Source: Pseudomonas tumuqii
GTDB taxonomy: Bacteria > Pseudomonadota > Gammaproteobacteria > Pseudomonadales > Pseudomonadaceae
Length of the DNA: 64,000 nt
Reading direction: 5' to 3'
Assembly: GCF_013184545.1 (NCBI RefSeq)
Contig: NZ_JAAOJA010000013.1
Coordinates: forward strand, 84,664-148,663
Both the position numbers and the translations under genes were made by a program. The notes below the pieces were generated by a model, which was not told the DNA's origin, made no database searches, and was given only the letters and a program-made list of their open reading frames with translations. Shown one piece after another: positions 25,756-34,602 of the stretch. The first letter of the stretch is position 1, and every line of letters begins with the position of its first letter.

Positions 25756-27129
25756 ATGCTCAATCCGCGGGATGTAAAAACCAGCGAGGACGCCAGGCGC
25801 ATCGTCGAGGAGCGCGGTATCAGTCACGTTAAGGTCGGTGTGTTCGATAACGACGGGGTGATGCGCGGCAAGTACCTGAGCCGCAGCAAGTTCTTCTCCG
25901 CCCTCGACAGCGGCTTCGCCTTCTGCGACGTGGTGCTCGGCTGGGACGTCAAGGATCAGCTCTACGACAACGCCAGCTACACCGGCTGGCACACCGGCTA
26001 CCCGGATGCGCCGGTGCGCGTGCTGCCGCACACCTGCCGCGATATTCCCTTCGAGAACGGCATGCTGCTGTTCATCTGCGAGTTCGACCTGCAGGCCGAG
26101 CAGGTGTGTCCGCGCGCCACCCTGCGGCGGGTGATCGAGCGTTGCCAGGCGATGGGTTTCGATCCCTTCGCGGCGCTGGAATACGAATTCTTCATGTTCG
26201 ATGAAACCCCGGAATCGGCGCGGGAAAAGGGTTATCGCAACCTCAAACCCTTCACCCCGGACTGGTTCGGCTACTCGACCATCCGCAACTCGGTGCACGC
26301 CGAGCTGTACCACGAGATTCTCGAACTGGCCGAGCGGATGGACTTCCCCATCGAAGGCCTGCACACCGAGACCGGTCCCGGCGTGATCGAAGCCGCCATC
26401 GCCTATGACCATGCCGAAGCGGCGGGGGACAAGGGCGCGCTGTTCAAGACCTTCATGAAGGTGCTGGCCCAGCGCAACGGCCTGATGGCCACCTTCATGG
26501 CCAAGTGGTCGGGCAAATACCCGGGGCAGAGCGGGCATATCCACGTCTCCCTGCGCGACCGGACGACCGGCAAGTCGGCCTTCCACGATCCGAGCCAGGC
26601 GCACAACATGAGCCTGATCCAGCGCCAGTTTCTCGCCGGCCAGCAGCGTCTGATGCCCGAGTTCCTGTGCATGGTGGCGCCGACCCTGAACAGCTACCGG
26701 CGTCTGATCCCCGGTTTCTGGGCGCCGACCGACGCCACCTGGGGCGTGGAAAACCGTACCGCGGCGCTGCGCGTGATTCCCGGCAGCGACAAGTCGCAGC
26801 GCCTGGAATATCGCCTCGGCGCGGCGGACGGCAATCCCTACCTGACCCTCGCCGTGGCCATCGGCTCCGGCCTGTACGGCGTGATGCAGCAGTGGCAGCC
26901 GAGCGATCCGGTGGTCGGCAACGCCTACGCGGTCAAGCATCCGCCGGAGCTGGCCCTGCCGCGCACCCTGTGGGATGCGGCGCAGCGCCTGAAAGGCTCC
27001 GCGGCGGCCCGCGAGTTGTTCGGCGATCCGTTCGTCGAGCATTTCGCCGCCAGCCGCGAATGGGAGGAACGTGAATACCGTCGGCATGTCAGCGATTGGG
27101 AGCTGGATCGCTACTTTGAAATCATCTGA
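25756..27129 (+). CDS. Glutamine-synthetase-family gamma-glutamyl ligase
   Basis: 457 residues of the GlnA-like family that includes PuuA, IpuC and GlnA4, which attach glutamate to amines instead of ammonia. The metal and ATP-binding segments EYEFFMFDE, LHTETGPGVIEAAIAYDHAE, SGHIHVSLRD and ENRTAALRVIPG are intact. It lacks the adenylylation-site region of GlnA. An AGGGG site 5 bases before the ATG supports the start; an upstream in-frame ATG at 25654 has no such support. Neighbours are a TRAP importer, an aldehyde and an alcohol dehydrogenase, suggesting breakdown of an amino-alcohol or amine. The amine substrate is an inference. Confidence 0.85.
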   Translation: MLNPRDVKTSEDARRIVEERGISHVKVGVFDNDGVMRGKYLSRSKFFSALDSGFAFCDVVLGWDVKDQLYDNASYTGWHTGYPDAPVRVLPHTCRDIPFENGMLLFICEFDLQAEQVCPRATLRRVIERCQAMGFDPFAALEYEFFMFDETPESAREKGYRNLKPFTPDWFGYSTIRNSVHAELYHEILELAERMDFPIEGLHTETGPGVIEAAIAYDHAEAAGDKGALFKTFMKVLAQRNGLMATFMAKWSGKYPGQSGHIHVSLRDRTTGKSAFHDPSQAHNMSLIQRQFLAGQQRLMPEFLCMVAPTLNSYRRLIPGFWAPTDATWGVENRTAALRVIPGSDKSQRLEYRLGAADGNPYLTLAVAIGSGLYGVMQQWQPSDPVVGNAYAVKHPPELALPRTLWDAAQRLKGSAAARELFGDPFVEHFAASREWEEREYRRHVSDWELDRYFEII

Positions 27130-27250
27130 ATGACCGGTAGTCCCTGTGCGTGGATCCTGATTTTATGCGCTCCTACGAAACCCCCGAAACCCGTCGCCCG
27201 GGCGGTATTAGCCCCTCCCGGATCGCATCCGGGCTTGTATGTTCGTCAGG

Positions 27251-27319
27251 GTAGGGTGGATGACGCTTCACCCATCCACCATTGTTATTGGTGGATGGGT
27301 GAAGCGTCATCCACCCTAC
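27251..27319. repeat. Perfect 31-bp inverted repeat with 7-base loop
   Basis: Left arm 27251-27281 starts GTAGGGTGGATGACGCTTCA; right arm 27289-27319 is its exact reverse complement; loop TTGTTAT. No U-run follows. It lies in the 260-base gap before the aldehyde dehydrogenase gene. A diverged REP family 2 element precedes it (27168-27235). Confidence 0.9.
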
Positions 27320-27389
27320 GATCTCGCAGCCCTTGCAGGCGAACATGGGATCTGCGTGTTGATCGAGACAGCATCCTATGGAGTGAGCA

Positions 27390-28778
27390 ATGAGCAAACT
27401 GCAATGCATATCCCCCATCGACGGTTCGCTGTATGTCGAGCGTGAGCTGGCTTCGGCCAGTGAAATAAAGGCCGCTCTGGCCAAGGCCGAACGGGCCCAG
27501 CAGGGCTGGAAGCACACCCCGCTGGCCGAGCGCGTGGCCATCGCCCGCCGGGCCATCGCCGCCTTCGCCGCCCGGGAAGACCAGCTCGCCGAAGAACTGT
27601 GCTGGATGATGGGCCGGCCGATCCGTTATGCCGCCGGCGAGATCCGCGGCTTCGTCGAACGCGCCAGCTACATGGCCGATATCGCCGAGAGCGCCCTGGC
27701 CGACATCCGGTTGCCGGACAAACCCGGCTTCACCCGCTTCATCCGTCGCGAGCCGCTGGGCGTGGCCCTGGTCATTGCGCCCTGGAACTATCCCTACCTG
27801 ACCGCGGTGAACGCGGTGATGCCGGCGCTGCTGGCTGGCAATGCGGTGCTGCTCAAGCACTCGGCGCAGACCCCGCTTTGCGCCGAGCGCATGGTCGCGG
27901 CCTTCGCCGAGGCCAGTCTGCCCGACGGCGTGTTCCAGTACCTGCACCTGAGCCACGCCGACACCGAGCAATTGATCCAGGCACCGGCGATCCAGCATGT
28001 GGCCTTCACCGGCTCGGTGCCGGGCGGCGCCATGGTCGAGCGGGCAGCGGCGGGGCGCTTTATCAGCGTCGGCCTGGAGCTGGGCGGCAAGGACCCGGCC
28101 TACGTGCGCGCCGACGCCGACCTCCGCCATGCGGTGGAAACCAGCATAGATGGCGCCTTCTTCAACTCCGGGCAATCCTGTTGCGGCATCGAGCGCATCT
28201 ACGTGCACGAGTCGCTGTATGACGCCTTCGTCGAACAGGCGGTGGCGCTGGTGAAACAGTACAAGCTGGGCCGCTCCGACGACCCGGAAACCACCCTCGG
28301 CCCGCTGGTGCGCGCCGAGGCGGCGGATTTCGTCCGCCGGCAGATCAGCGAGGCCGTGGCCCAGGGCGCGGTCGCCCATATCGACCCGACCCGCTTCGCC
28401 CTCGACCGCCCCGGCTCCGCCTACCTGGCGCCACAGGTGCTGACCGACGTCTACCACGGCATGCGGGTGATGACCGAGGAATCCTTCGGCCCGCTGGTCG
28501 GCATCCAGAAGGTCAAGGACGACGAGGAGGCGCTGGCGCTGATGAACGACAGCGAATTCGGCCTCACCGCCGCCATCTTCAGCCGCGACGTCGACGCCGC
28601 CCTGGCCCTGGCCGAGCGGGTCGAGGCCGGCACCGTATTTCTCAACCGTTGCGACTACCTCGACCCGGCCCTGGCCTGGACCGGGGTGAAGCACTCCGGG
28701 CGCGGCTGCAGCCTGTCGAGCATCGGCTACGAGCACCTGACCCGGCCGAAATCCTTCCACTTCAAGACCACGCTGTGA
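27390..28778 (+). CDS. NAD(P)-dependent aldehyde dehydrogenase
   Basis: 462 residues of the ALDH superfamily. PWNYPYLTAVNAVMPALLAG and HVAFTGSVPGG form the nucleotide site, ELGGKDP carries the general base Glu, and NSGQSCCGIERIYV carries the catalytic Cys (a Cys-Cys pair). EESFGPLVGIQKV is the C-terminal signature. The gene precedes an iron alcohol dehydrogenase by 8 bases, an arrangement suited to oxidising an alcohol to its acid in two steps. The substrate is likely that of the neighbouring ligase pathway. Confidence 0.93.
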   Translation: MSKLQCISPIDGSLYVERELASASEIKAALAKAERAQQGWKHTPLAERVAIARRAIAAFAAREDQLAEELCWMMGRPIRYAAGEIRGFVERASYMADIAESALADIRLPDKPGFTRFIRREPLGVALVIAPWNYPYLTAVNAVMPALLAGNAVLLKHSAQTPLCAERMVAAFAEASLPDGVFQYLHLSHADTEQLIQAPAIQHVAFTGSVPGGAMVERAAAGRFISVGLELGGKDPAYVRADADLRHAVETSIDGAFFNSGQSCCGIERIYVHESLYDAFVEQAVALVKQYKLGRSDDPETTLGPLVRAEAADFVRRQISEAVAQGAVAHIDPTRFALDRPGSAYLAPQVLTDVYHGMRVMTEESFGPLVGIQKVKDDEEALALMNDSEFGLTAAIFSRDVDAALALAERVEAGTVFLNRCDYLDPALAWTGVKHSGRGCSLSSIGYEHLTRPKSFHFKTTL

Positions 28779-28786
28779 GGCTCGTC

Positions 28787-29956
28787 ATGGACCTGAATCA
28801 ATACCGTATGAACTGGAACTACCCGACCTCGATCCGCGTCGGCGCCGGGCGCATCACCGAGCTGCCGCAAGCCTGTCGTGCCCTCGGCATGAGCGCGCCG
28901 CTGTTGGTCACCGACCCCGGCCTGGCGGCCCTGTCGCTGATCGACCACGCCCTGCTGCAGTGCCGCGACGATGGCCTCAAGGCCGGGCTGTTCTCGGCGA
29001 TCAAGGGCAACCCCACCGGGCACAACGTGATGGACGGGGTCGCCGCCTTCAAGGCCGGCGGCCACGACGGGGTGATCGCCTTCGGCGGCGGTTCGGCGCT
29101 GGACGCCGGCAAGGCCATCGCCCTGATGGTCGGCCAGAACCGCCCGCTGTGGGACTTCGAAGACGTCGGCGACAACTGCAACCGCGTCGACGTCGCCGGC
29201 ATGGCGCCGGTGGTGGCGGTGCCGACCACCGCCGGCACCGGTTCGGAAGTCGGCCGCGCCTCGGTGATCACCGACGACGCCGAGCACATCAAGCGCATCA
29301 TCTTCCACCCGCGGATGCTCCCGGCCCTGGTCATCCTCGACCCGCAACTGAGCATCGGCCTGCCGCCGAAGATCACCGCCGCCACCGGCATGGACGCCTT
29401 GTCGCACAGTCTCGAGGCCTACTGTTCGCCGCTGTTCCACCCCATGGCCGAAGGCATCGCCCTAGAGGGCATGCGCCTGGTCCAGCACTACCTGCCGCGC
29501 GCGGTGAGCAAGGGCAGCGATGTCGAGGCGCGCCTGCAGATGCTGGTGGCCTCGAGCATGGGCGCCACCGCCTTCCAGCGCGGCCTCGGCGCCATGCACG
29601 CCCTGGCCCATCCCCTCGGCGCGCTGTACGACGCCCACCACGGCCTGCTCAACGCGGTGCTGATGCCCTACGTGCTGCAGGCCAACCGCACCCGCATCGA
29701 GCCACAAATGGAGCGCCTGGCGCGCTACCTCAACCTGGCCAAACCGGGCTTCACCGGCGTACTCGACTGGGTGCTGCACCTGCGCAACGAAGTCGGCATC
29801 CCCCACAGCCTGGCCGAAATCGGCATCGACGACAGCCGCCTCGAGCAGGTCGGGCAGATGGCCGAGGTCGACCCGTCGGCGGGGACCAACCCGATTGCCT
29901 TTAGTGCGAGCGAGTACAGTCAGTTGTTTGGCAGGGCGTTGCGCGGGAACCTGTAG
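28787..29956 (+). CDS. Iron-containing alcohol dehydrogenase
   Basis: 389 residues of the Fe-ADH family (group III). GVIAFGGGSALDAGKAIALM binds NAD; VPTTAGTGSEVGRASVIT is the second signature. The metal ligands are in the region MDALSHSLEAYCSP and LAHPLGALYDAHHGLLNAV. The start is the ATG at 28787, eight bases after the ALDH stop. A longer in-frame start inside the ALDH gene is unlikely. Last gene of the TRAP-ligase-ALDH-ADH group. Confidence 0.92.
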   Translation: MDLNQYRMNWNYPTSIRVGAGRITELPQACRALGMSAPLLVTDPGLAALSLIDHALLQCRDDGLKAGLFSAIKGNPTGHNVMDGVAAFKAGGHDGVIAFGGGSALDAGKAIALMVGQNRPLWDFEDVGDNCNRVDVAGMAPVVAVPTTAGTGSEVGRASVITDDAEHIKRIIFHPRMLPALVILDPQLSIGLPPKITAATGMDALSHSLEAYCSPLFHPMAEGIALEGMRLVQHYLPRAVSKGSDVEARLQMLVASSMGATAFQRGLGAMHALAHPLGALYDAHHGLLNAVLMPYVLQANRTRIEPQMERLARYLNLAKPGFTGVLDWVLHLRNEVGIPHSLAEIGIDDSRLEQVGQMAEVDPSAGTNPIAFSASEYSQLFGRALRGNL

Positions 29957-30202
29957 GCTGGAGTGAATTGATGCGGGAGGCAGATGACAGGCTTGTCAGG
30001 CCTTGAGCGCAAATGATGAATGCTCGAGGAGAGTAGGGCGGAGCGGAGCACCGGCCGCTCATGAGCGGAGTGAACAGCCCGCCAAGGTGCGGCCCTACGG
30101 TGCTGATAAATAAACTGAACCCACTTCCCTTCTTGTTTAAAGGCGACATGAATAACCGTGGTCTGCCCCTGTTTAATTCTCCGTTCTATGCAGCGGTTGC
30201 TC

Positions 30203-31057
30203 TCAGGTTGATAAGGCCTGGGGATTGAAGGCAGTTATACCTTCTTGGGCCTGCTTGCTGCGCAGGGCTATCGCACTTGGCACCCACCCATGAGGGAAAA
30301 GGTAGAAGCGATTATCCTCCACTCCCTTGAGGGTGATTTCGGCAATTTCGGAGGCGGAAATTTTACCGGCTTCCACCGCTCGTCTCACACGCTCTTCGTA
30401 CAGACGCTTCATCTCGCTGTCGACGGCAGCGTCGGCGAATTCCGCCGGGCGGTTGCGTTCGGCCGCAATGATTGCGGTTGGAAAAAAAGCTGGTGAGAGC
30501 ACACTGACACTGACCGCGCTGCTGGCCATCTTCAGGTCATTGGCCAGGCTCTCCGAGAGTGCCACCACCGCCGCTTTGGTGGCGTTGTAGATGCCGCTGC
30601 CGGCTGAGGACATCCAGCCGGCCGCCGAGGCGATATTGACAATATGTCCCTCGCCCTGGCCGAGCATGATCGGCGTGAAGGCTTTCACGCCCCAGGCGAC
30701 GCCAAAGAGGTTGACGTTGGTTAGCCAGTGCCAGTCAGCGACGGTATTTTCCCAGATTGGCGCGGTGACGCCTACGCCGGCGTTGTTGAATAGCAGGTGA
30801 GCGGCGCCGAAGCGTTGCATGGTCAGTTGCGACAGCGCTTCGACCTGTTCGAAGCAGGATACGTCCAATTGCAAGGTGGCGATGGGCGTGTTGGGCAGCT
30901 CCTGCAGGACCAGGACGCGAGTCGCTTCCAAGTTGTCGGCCTCGACGTCGGCCAGTACCAGTTTCATCCGACGCCGTGCACAGGCCAACGCCAGTTCGCG
31001 GCCCAGGCCTCCGCCAGCCCCAGTAATTATGCTGACCTTTCCGTTCAAGTCTTTCAT
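30203..31057 (-). CDS. Short-chain dehydrogenase/reductase (SDR)
   Basis: 284 residues. Classical SDR: cofactor motif TGAGGGLG near residue 13, acidic LADVEADN after beta-2 (NAD preference), NNAGVG, and catalytic YNATK preceded by IASAAGWMSS. The C-terminal extension (FYLFPHGWVPSAIALRSKQA) resembles the substrate loop of hydrophobic-substrate SDRs. Third gene of a minus-strand operon; its ATG overlaps the stop of the VOC-SRPBCC gene (4 bases). Substrate unknown. Confidence 0.88.
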   Translation of the reverse strand: MKDLNGKVSIITGAGGGLGRELALACARRRMKLVLADVEADNLEATRVLVLQELPNTPIATLQLDVSCFEQVEALSQLTMQRFGAAHLLFNNAGVGVTAPIWENTVADWHWLTNVNLFGVAWGVKAFTPIMLGQGEGHIVNIASAAGWMSSAGSGIYNATKAAVVALSESLANDLKMASSAVSVSVLSPAFFPTAIIAAERNRPAEFADAAVDSEMKRLYEERVRRAVEAGKISASEIAEITLKGVEDNRFYLFPHGWVPSAIALRSKQAQEGITAFNPQALST

Positions 31058-32448
31058 TTGTCGTCTCCGTGCTGGGTTGTGCCGACGCGCTGTTGCAGCG
31101 CCTCGTTCATACGTCGATAGAGTCGTTTCGATTGGCTCAGACGCGGCCAGAGCGTCGGCAACAGGAGTCCGGAAAAGCGCTCGCCATGGATAAAACGGGT
31201 GCTGCCATCGGCATTCTCGGCAAGCTGGAAGAAGTGCTCGCCGGCTACAGTGAAGGGGTTTCCGCCGCGCCAGGCGAAGCGGTTTGGCGCATCGTCACTG
31301 CAGATGCGCGCCTGGAACAGGGTCTTGCGACCCTTGCCCAGCTTGACCGCAAAATCCACCAAGCCGCCCGGCCGGCGATCGATCCGGTGGATCTCCAGCA
31401 TTGGATTCCACTGCGGGTATCGCTCGAAATCAACCAGACACTCCCACACCGCACGGGTCGGCGCATCGATGTCGATTTCGGTTCTGATCTGCCGCGAGAA
31501 GAGACTATCGCGAGTGGTACCCAGCGCCTTGTAGGCCTGTCGCTCACGCAGCCGGTTGAGCAGTTTGGCTTTCAGGTTCGGCTCGCTGAATCCCACCAAG
31601 GCATAAAGCTGCGGCGAGCAGTACAGCATTTCCACCGAAAAGCCTTGTGGGTCATTGACGTAGAGGCACTGTAGTCGTTGCGGCTGGCCCACCGGCTTGC
31701 AGTTGGGGACAAAGCCGGCCGCGAGCACTCGTTCGAAATGCTCGGCGAAGCTGTCCCTGCTGGCAAAACCGATGGCCAGGTTCATGATGCCAATGTCGCT
31801 CAATTTGTATCGGGGCGGTCTGGGCTTGGGATTCGCCGGTTGGCGGAGTTCCAGCCACATATCGCCTTTGACCAGACAATCGCTGGCGATGGTGTCGGCA
31901 TCGTGCACGACTGCGCGGTCGCCACGCTCGAAACCCAGCCCTTCGATGAAGGTTGTAACGCTGTGCATGCAGTCGGCGACTACCAAGGCAAGGCCGGCAA
32001 GCTTGTACGGATACGACTGTCCCAGCAGTGAGCGGTCCTCGATCAGTTCGATGAGAATCCCGTCTGGATCCCGAATGAAACGGCGCTCAGCGGATCTGCG
32101 GGTTTCCAGCTTCAGGCCGAGCGCCTGGGCGCGCGCTTCAAAAAGCTCCAATGAATCGACCCGTGCAAGGATGCGCCGATAACCGATGCGCTCGTCGTCC
32201 TCGATTGCGAGGGGCGTGGGAGCTGGTGATTCGAATTCGAACAGTTCCAATTGGAAAAACGCCCGGTCGTCTATCAACCAGCTGACCCGTGATGCAGCGC
32301 CGGCGACGCCTTGTACCCGTTCGGCCTGCTTGCCGCGGAAGGACAGGGTGCCGAAGACGTGCTTGAGTCCGAACAGTTTCTGGTAGAAATGGAGGGACGC
32401 AGTGGTGTCGCGCACACTGAGTGCGATCTGGCAGATATTGGTGGTCAT
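31054..32448 (-). CDS. Three-domain fusion: VOC-VOC-SRPBCC
   Basis: 464 residues. Two glyoxalase/bleomycin-resistance-fold (VOC) units: ICQIALSVRDTTASLHFYQK to FIRDPDGILIELIED (about 3-135), and LAGLALVVADCMHSVTTFIE to YVNDPQGFSVEMLYC (about 148-275). They are followed by a START-like SRPBCC domain from about residue 315 (EIDIDAPTRAVWECLVDFER, YPQWNPM). VOC pairs can form a metal enzyme site (extradiol dioxygenase, isomerase, epimerase); SRPBCC domains bind hydrophobic ligands or act as cyclases. Flanked on both sides by SDR genes in one operon. Function unknown; domain calls are confident. Confidence 0.8.
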   Translation of the reverse strand: MTTNICQIALSVRDTTASLHFYQKLFGLKHVFGTLSFRGKQAERVQGVAGAASRVSWLIDDRAFFQLELFEFESPAPTPLAIEDDERIGYRRILARVDSLELFEARAQALGLKLETRRSAERRFIRDPDGILIELIEDRSLLGQSYPYKLAGLALVVADCMHSVTTFIEGLGFERGDRAVVHDADTIASDCLVKGDMWLELRQPANPKPRPPRYKLSDIGIMNLAIGFASRDSFAEHFERVLAAGFVPNCKPVGQPQRLQCLYVNDPQGFSVEMLYCSPQLYALVGFSEPNLKAKLLNRLRERQAYKALGTTRDSLFSRQIRTEIDIDAPTRAVWECLVDFERYPQWNPMLEIHRIDRRPGGLVDFAVKLGKGRKTLFQARICSDDAPNRFAWRGGNPFTVAGEHFFQLAENADGSTRFIHGERFSGLLLPTLWPRLSQSKRLYRRMNEALQQRVGTTQHGDDK

Positions 32449-32458
32449 GGTTGTTCGC

Positions 32459-33199
32459 TCAGAAGAGTTTGCCGATCAGCGTGGTCGGTAACAGCTGCAG
32501 CAGCGGACGCAGCAGCAACCAGGGATAGCCGGGAATTACCGCGCGCCTGCGGCCCTGCACGATGGCATCGGCGATCCGTTTGCCGCCCTCTGCCAGCGGC
32601 AGGAGGAAGGGCCGGTGCTTGAGTTGGTTGTTCATCGGTGTATCGATGTAACCCGGATAGATCACGGTCACGGTGAGGTTCTTGCCCAGCGCTTCAGCCC
32701 GCAGGGCTTCCATGTATACGCTGACCGCCGCCTTGCTCGCGCTGTAGGCACCGCTGCCGGGCAGGCCACGCCAGCTGGCGACTGAACTCATCGCCACAAT
32801 CTGCCCACGACCCTGGGTCTTGAACAGAGAGACGGCGGCGTCGATGGTGGCGCAGGCGCCTATCACATTGACTTCATACATCCTGCGGGTATTGGCGAAA
32901 TCGATACGACCTATGCGCCCGTCACTGCCCAGTCCGGCATTGGCCACGACTATGTCGAGCTTGCCCAGTTCGGCGCAGGCGATGTTCAGTGTGTCGCGCA
33001 CCTTCTCGGGATCGCTGACGTCCAGCGAATAGATCCGTACACGCACGCCGTGACCTTGCTCCAGTTCAGCCTTGATCTGTTGCAACACGTCGAACTGGCG
33101 GGCGGCCAATGCCAGGTCATAACCACGCCTGGCGAATTCGCTCGCTAGCTGACGGCCCAGTCCGGAGGACGCACCCGTGATAAATACAGATTTGCTCAT
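32459..33199 (-). CDS. Short-chain dehydrogenase/reductase (SDR), first gene of operon
   Basis: 246 residues. TGASSGLG cofactor motif, NAGLG, catalytic YSASK preceded by MSSVASWRGLPGSG, and PGYIDTPMN after the active site. The basic LAARQ segment after beta-2 suggests NADP. A hydrophobic C-terminus (YPWLLLRPLLQLLPTTLIG) could touch the membrane, as in some lipid or sterol SDRs. It is 10 bases upstream of the VOC-SRPBCC gene and divergent from the AraC regulator. Confidence 0.88.
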   Translation of the reverse strand: MSKSVFITGASSGLGRQLASEFARRGYDLALAARQFDVLQQIKAELEQGHGVRVRIYSLDVSDPEKVRDTLNIACAELGKLDIVVANAGLGSDGRIGRIDFANTRRMYEVNVIGACATIDAAVSLFKTQGRGQIVAMSSVASWRGLPGSGAYSASKAAVSVYMEALRAEALGKNLTVTVIYPGYIDTPMNNQLKHRPFLLPLAEGGKRIADAIVQGRRRAVIPGYPWLLLRPLLQLLPTTLIGKLF

Positions 33200-33338
33200 G
33201 GAAACTGCCCTGTGGCCGCTATTTGTCTCGGCTATTAGGACAAAGCACGGCTCTTGAAGCGATGATAGAACCTGCCACTATCTTGATAATTGAGGCCAAG
33301 GTGAGCTTATTTAGCCATTTAGAACAGTGTGGGTTGCC

Positions 33339-34361
33339 ATGAGCCAAGCCGTTTTTCCCTGCGCGAGCCAAGCCCCGTTCTGCTTTTGCATCGCCCAGAT
33401 GGGTGCTTGGGGTTATCCGTTGGATGAGGTGCTGCTCGGCAGCGGCCTGACTGGCGACAGCTATGCCTTGCCTGAAACGGTGCCCGACAGCCGCCAGGAA
33501 CAGGCCGTCTACGAGAACATTCAGCGTCTCTATCGAGGTGGGGCTGCCGGGCTGGAGCTCGGTCGGCTGTACAACGTGAACAGTGTCGGAGTGCTGGGGG
33601 CGCTGCTGGCGAACGCGATCGATCTCGGCCACGCCGGCTATCTGGCGCGACGCTTTTATCCGCTGTCCAATCCCTGGATCGTCCCCGAGCTGATCAGCAG
33701 CGTCGCCGGCGGCCAGTCGGTCGTTCGCTACCGGCAGGTAGGTGGACTGCCCGCGCTGTACCGGTTCCTTATCGACCGTGACATTCTCGCCACACGGCAA
33801 TTGCTACGTGACATCTTCGGCGCCAGCTCGGATGGCTATGTATGCACAGTGGCATTCGGCTATCCAGCGCCAGAAGACGCCGCACGCTATCCGGCAGAGT
33901 TCGATTGTCCCGTGAGCTTCGGCCATGACCACACCTACGTGACTTACGACAACGAGCTTGGCCGTTTAAGCAATGCACGACGCAATCCGCATGCCTATCA
34001 CCTGTACCTGCAGCTGTGCCGTGAGACTCAGGCGCAGCGTGCGCCCTTATCTTGGCAAGGTCGGGTGAACGGCATCCTGTTATGCATCGACTTCTACCCT
34101 AACGCCGCCGCCATGGCCAAGAAACTCAACTGTTCGGAGCGAAGCCTGCGACGGCATTTGGGCGAGGAGGGGGTGCAGTATTCTGAGCTGGTGGACAAGG
34201 TACGGTTCGACCGTGCGGTTTACCTGTTAAGTCACTCCGGGGACTCGATCAAGACCATCAGCTTCAAGCTCTTCTACAGCGAACCGCCGGCTTTCGTCAG
34301 GGCATTCGCGCGCTGGAGTGGGACGACCCCGAGCGAATTCAGGGCAGCGCTGGGGCGATGA
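33339..34361 (+). CDS. AraC-family transcriptional regulator
   Basis: 340 residues. N-terminal ligand-binding domain of the Arabinose_bd type (PF12625-like) as in OruR-type regulators, and a C-terminal AraC HTH with NAAAMAKKLNCSERSLRRHL and the second helix-turn-helix SIKTISFKLFYSEPPAFVRA. The start MSQAVFPCASQ is preferred; an ATG 12 bases upstream is possible. Divergent from the SDR operon with 139 bases between, so it probably controls that operon. Confidence 0.88.
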   Translation: MSQAVFPCASQAPFCFCIAQMGAWGYPLDEVLLGSGLTGDSYALPETVPDSRQEQAVYENIQRLYRGGAAGLELGRLYNVNSVGVLGALLANAIDLGHAGYLARRFYPLSNPWIVPELISSVAGGQSVVRYRQVGGLPALYRFLIDRDILATRQLLRDIFGASSDGYVCTVAFGYPAPEDAARYPAEFDCPVSFGHDHTYVTYDNELGRLSNARRNPHAYHLYLQLCRETQAQRAPLSWQGRVNGILLCIDFYPNAAAMAKKLNCSERSLRRHLGEEGVQYSELVDKVRFDRAVYLLSHSGDSIKTISFKLFYSEPPAFVRAFARWSGTTPSEFRAALGR

Positions 34362-34602
34362 ATTTTTCGCGGAACTGCCGCTCCCCGGATAACCGGCCTC
34401 ACTCTCGAGCCATTTGCTGAAGCCACCAAGGCTTTTCAGGCGTGCTCTATCGGTACTGCCCCATCCCGTTCGGGGGGCAGCATACAGCTCTGTGCCGCAA
34501 TAGCTGATCCTGCCGCTGGGGTTGCCTGCGCTACGCCATCCCGGATGCGCTGCGGCTTATTCGGGCTATGGCCGCGATCCCGTGTTGTGCAAGTCGTCGG
34601 AC

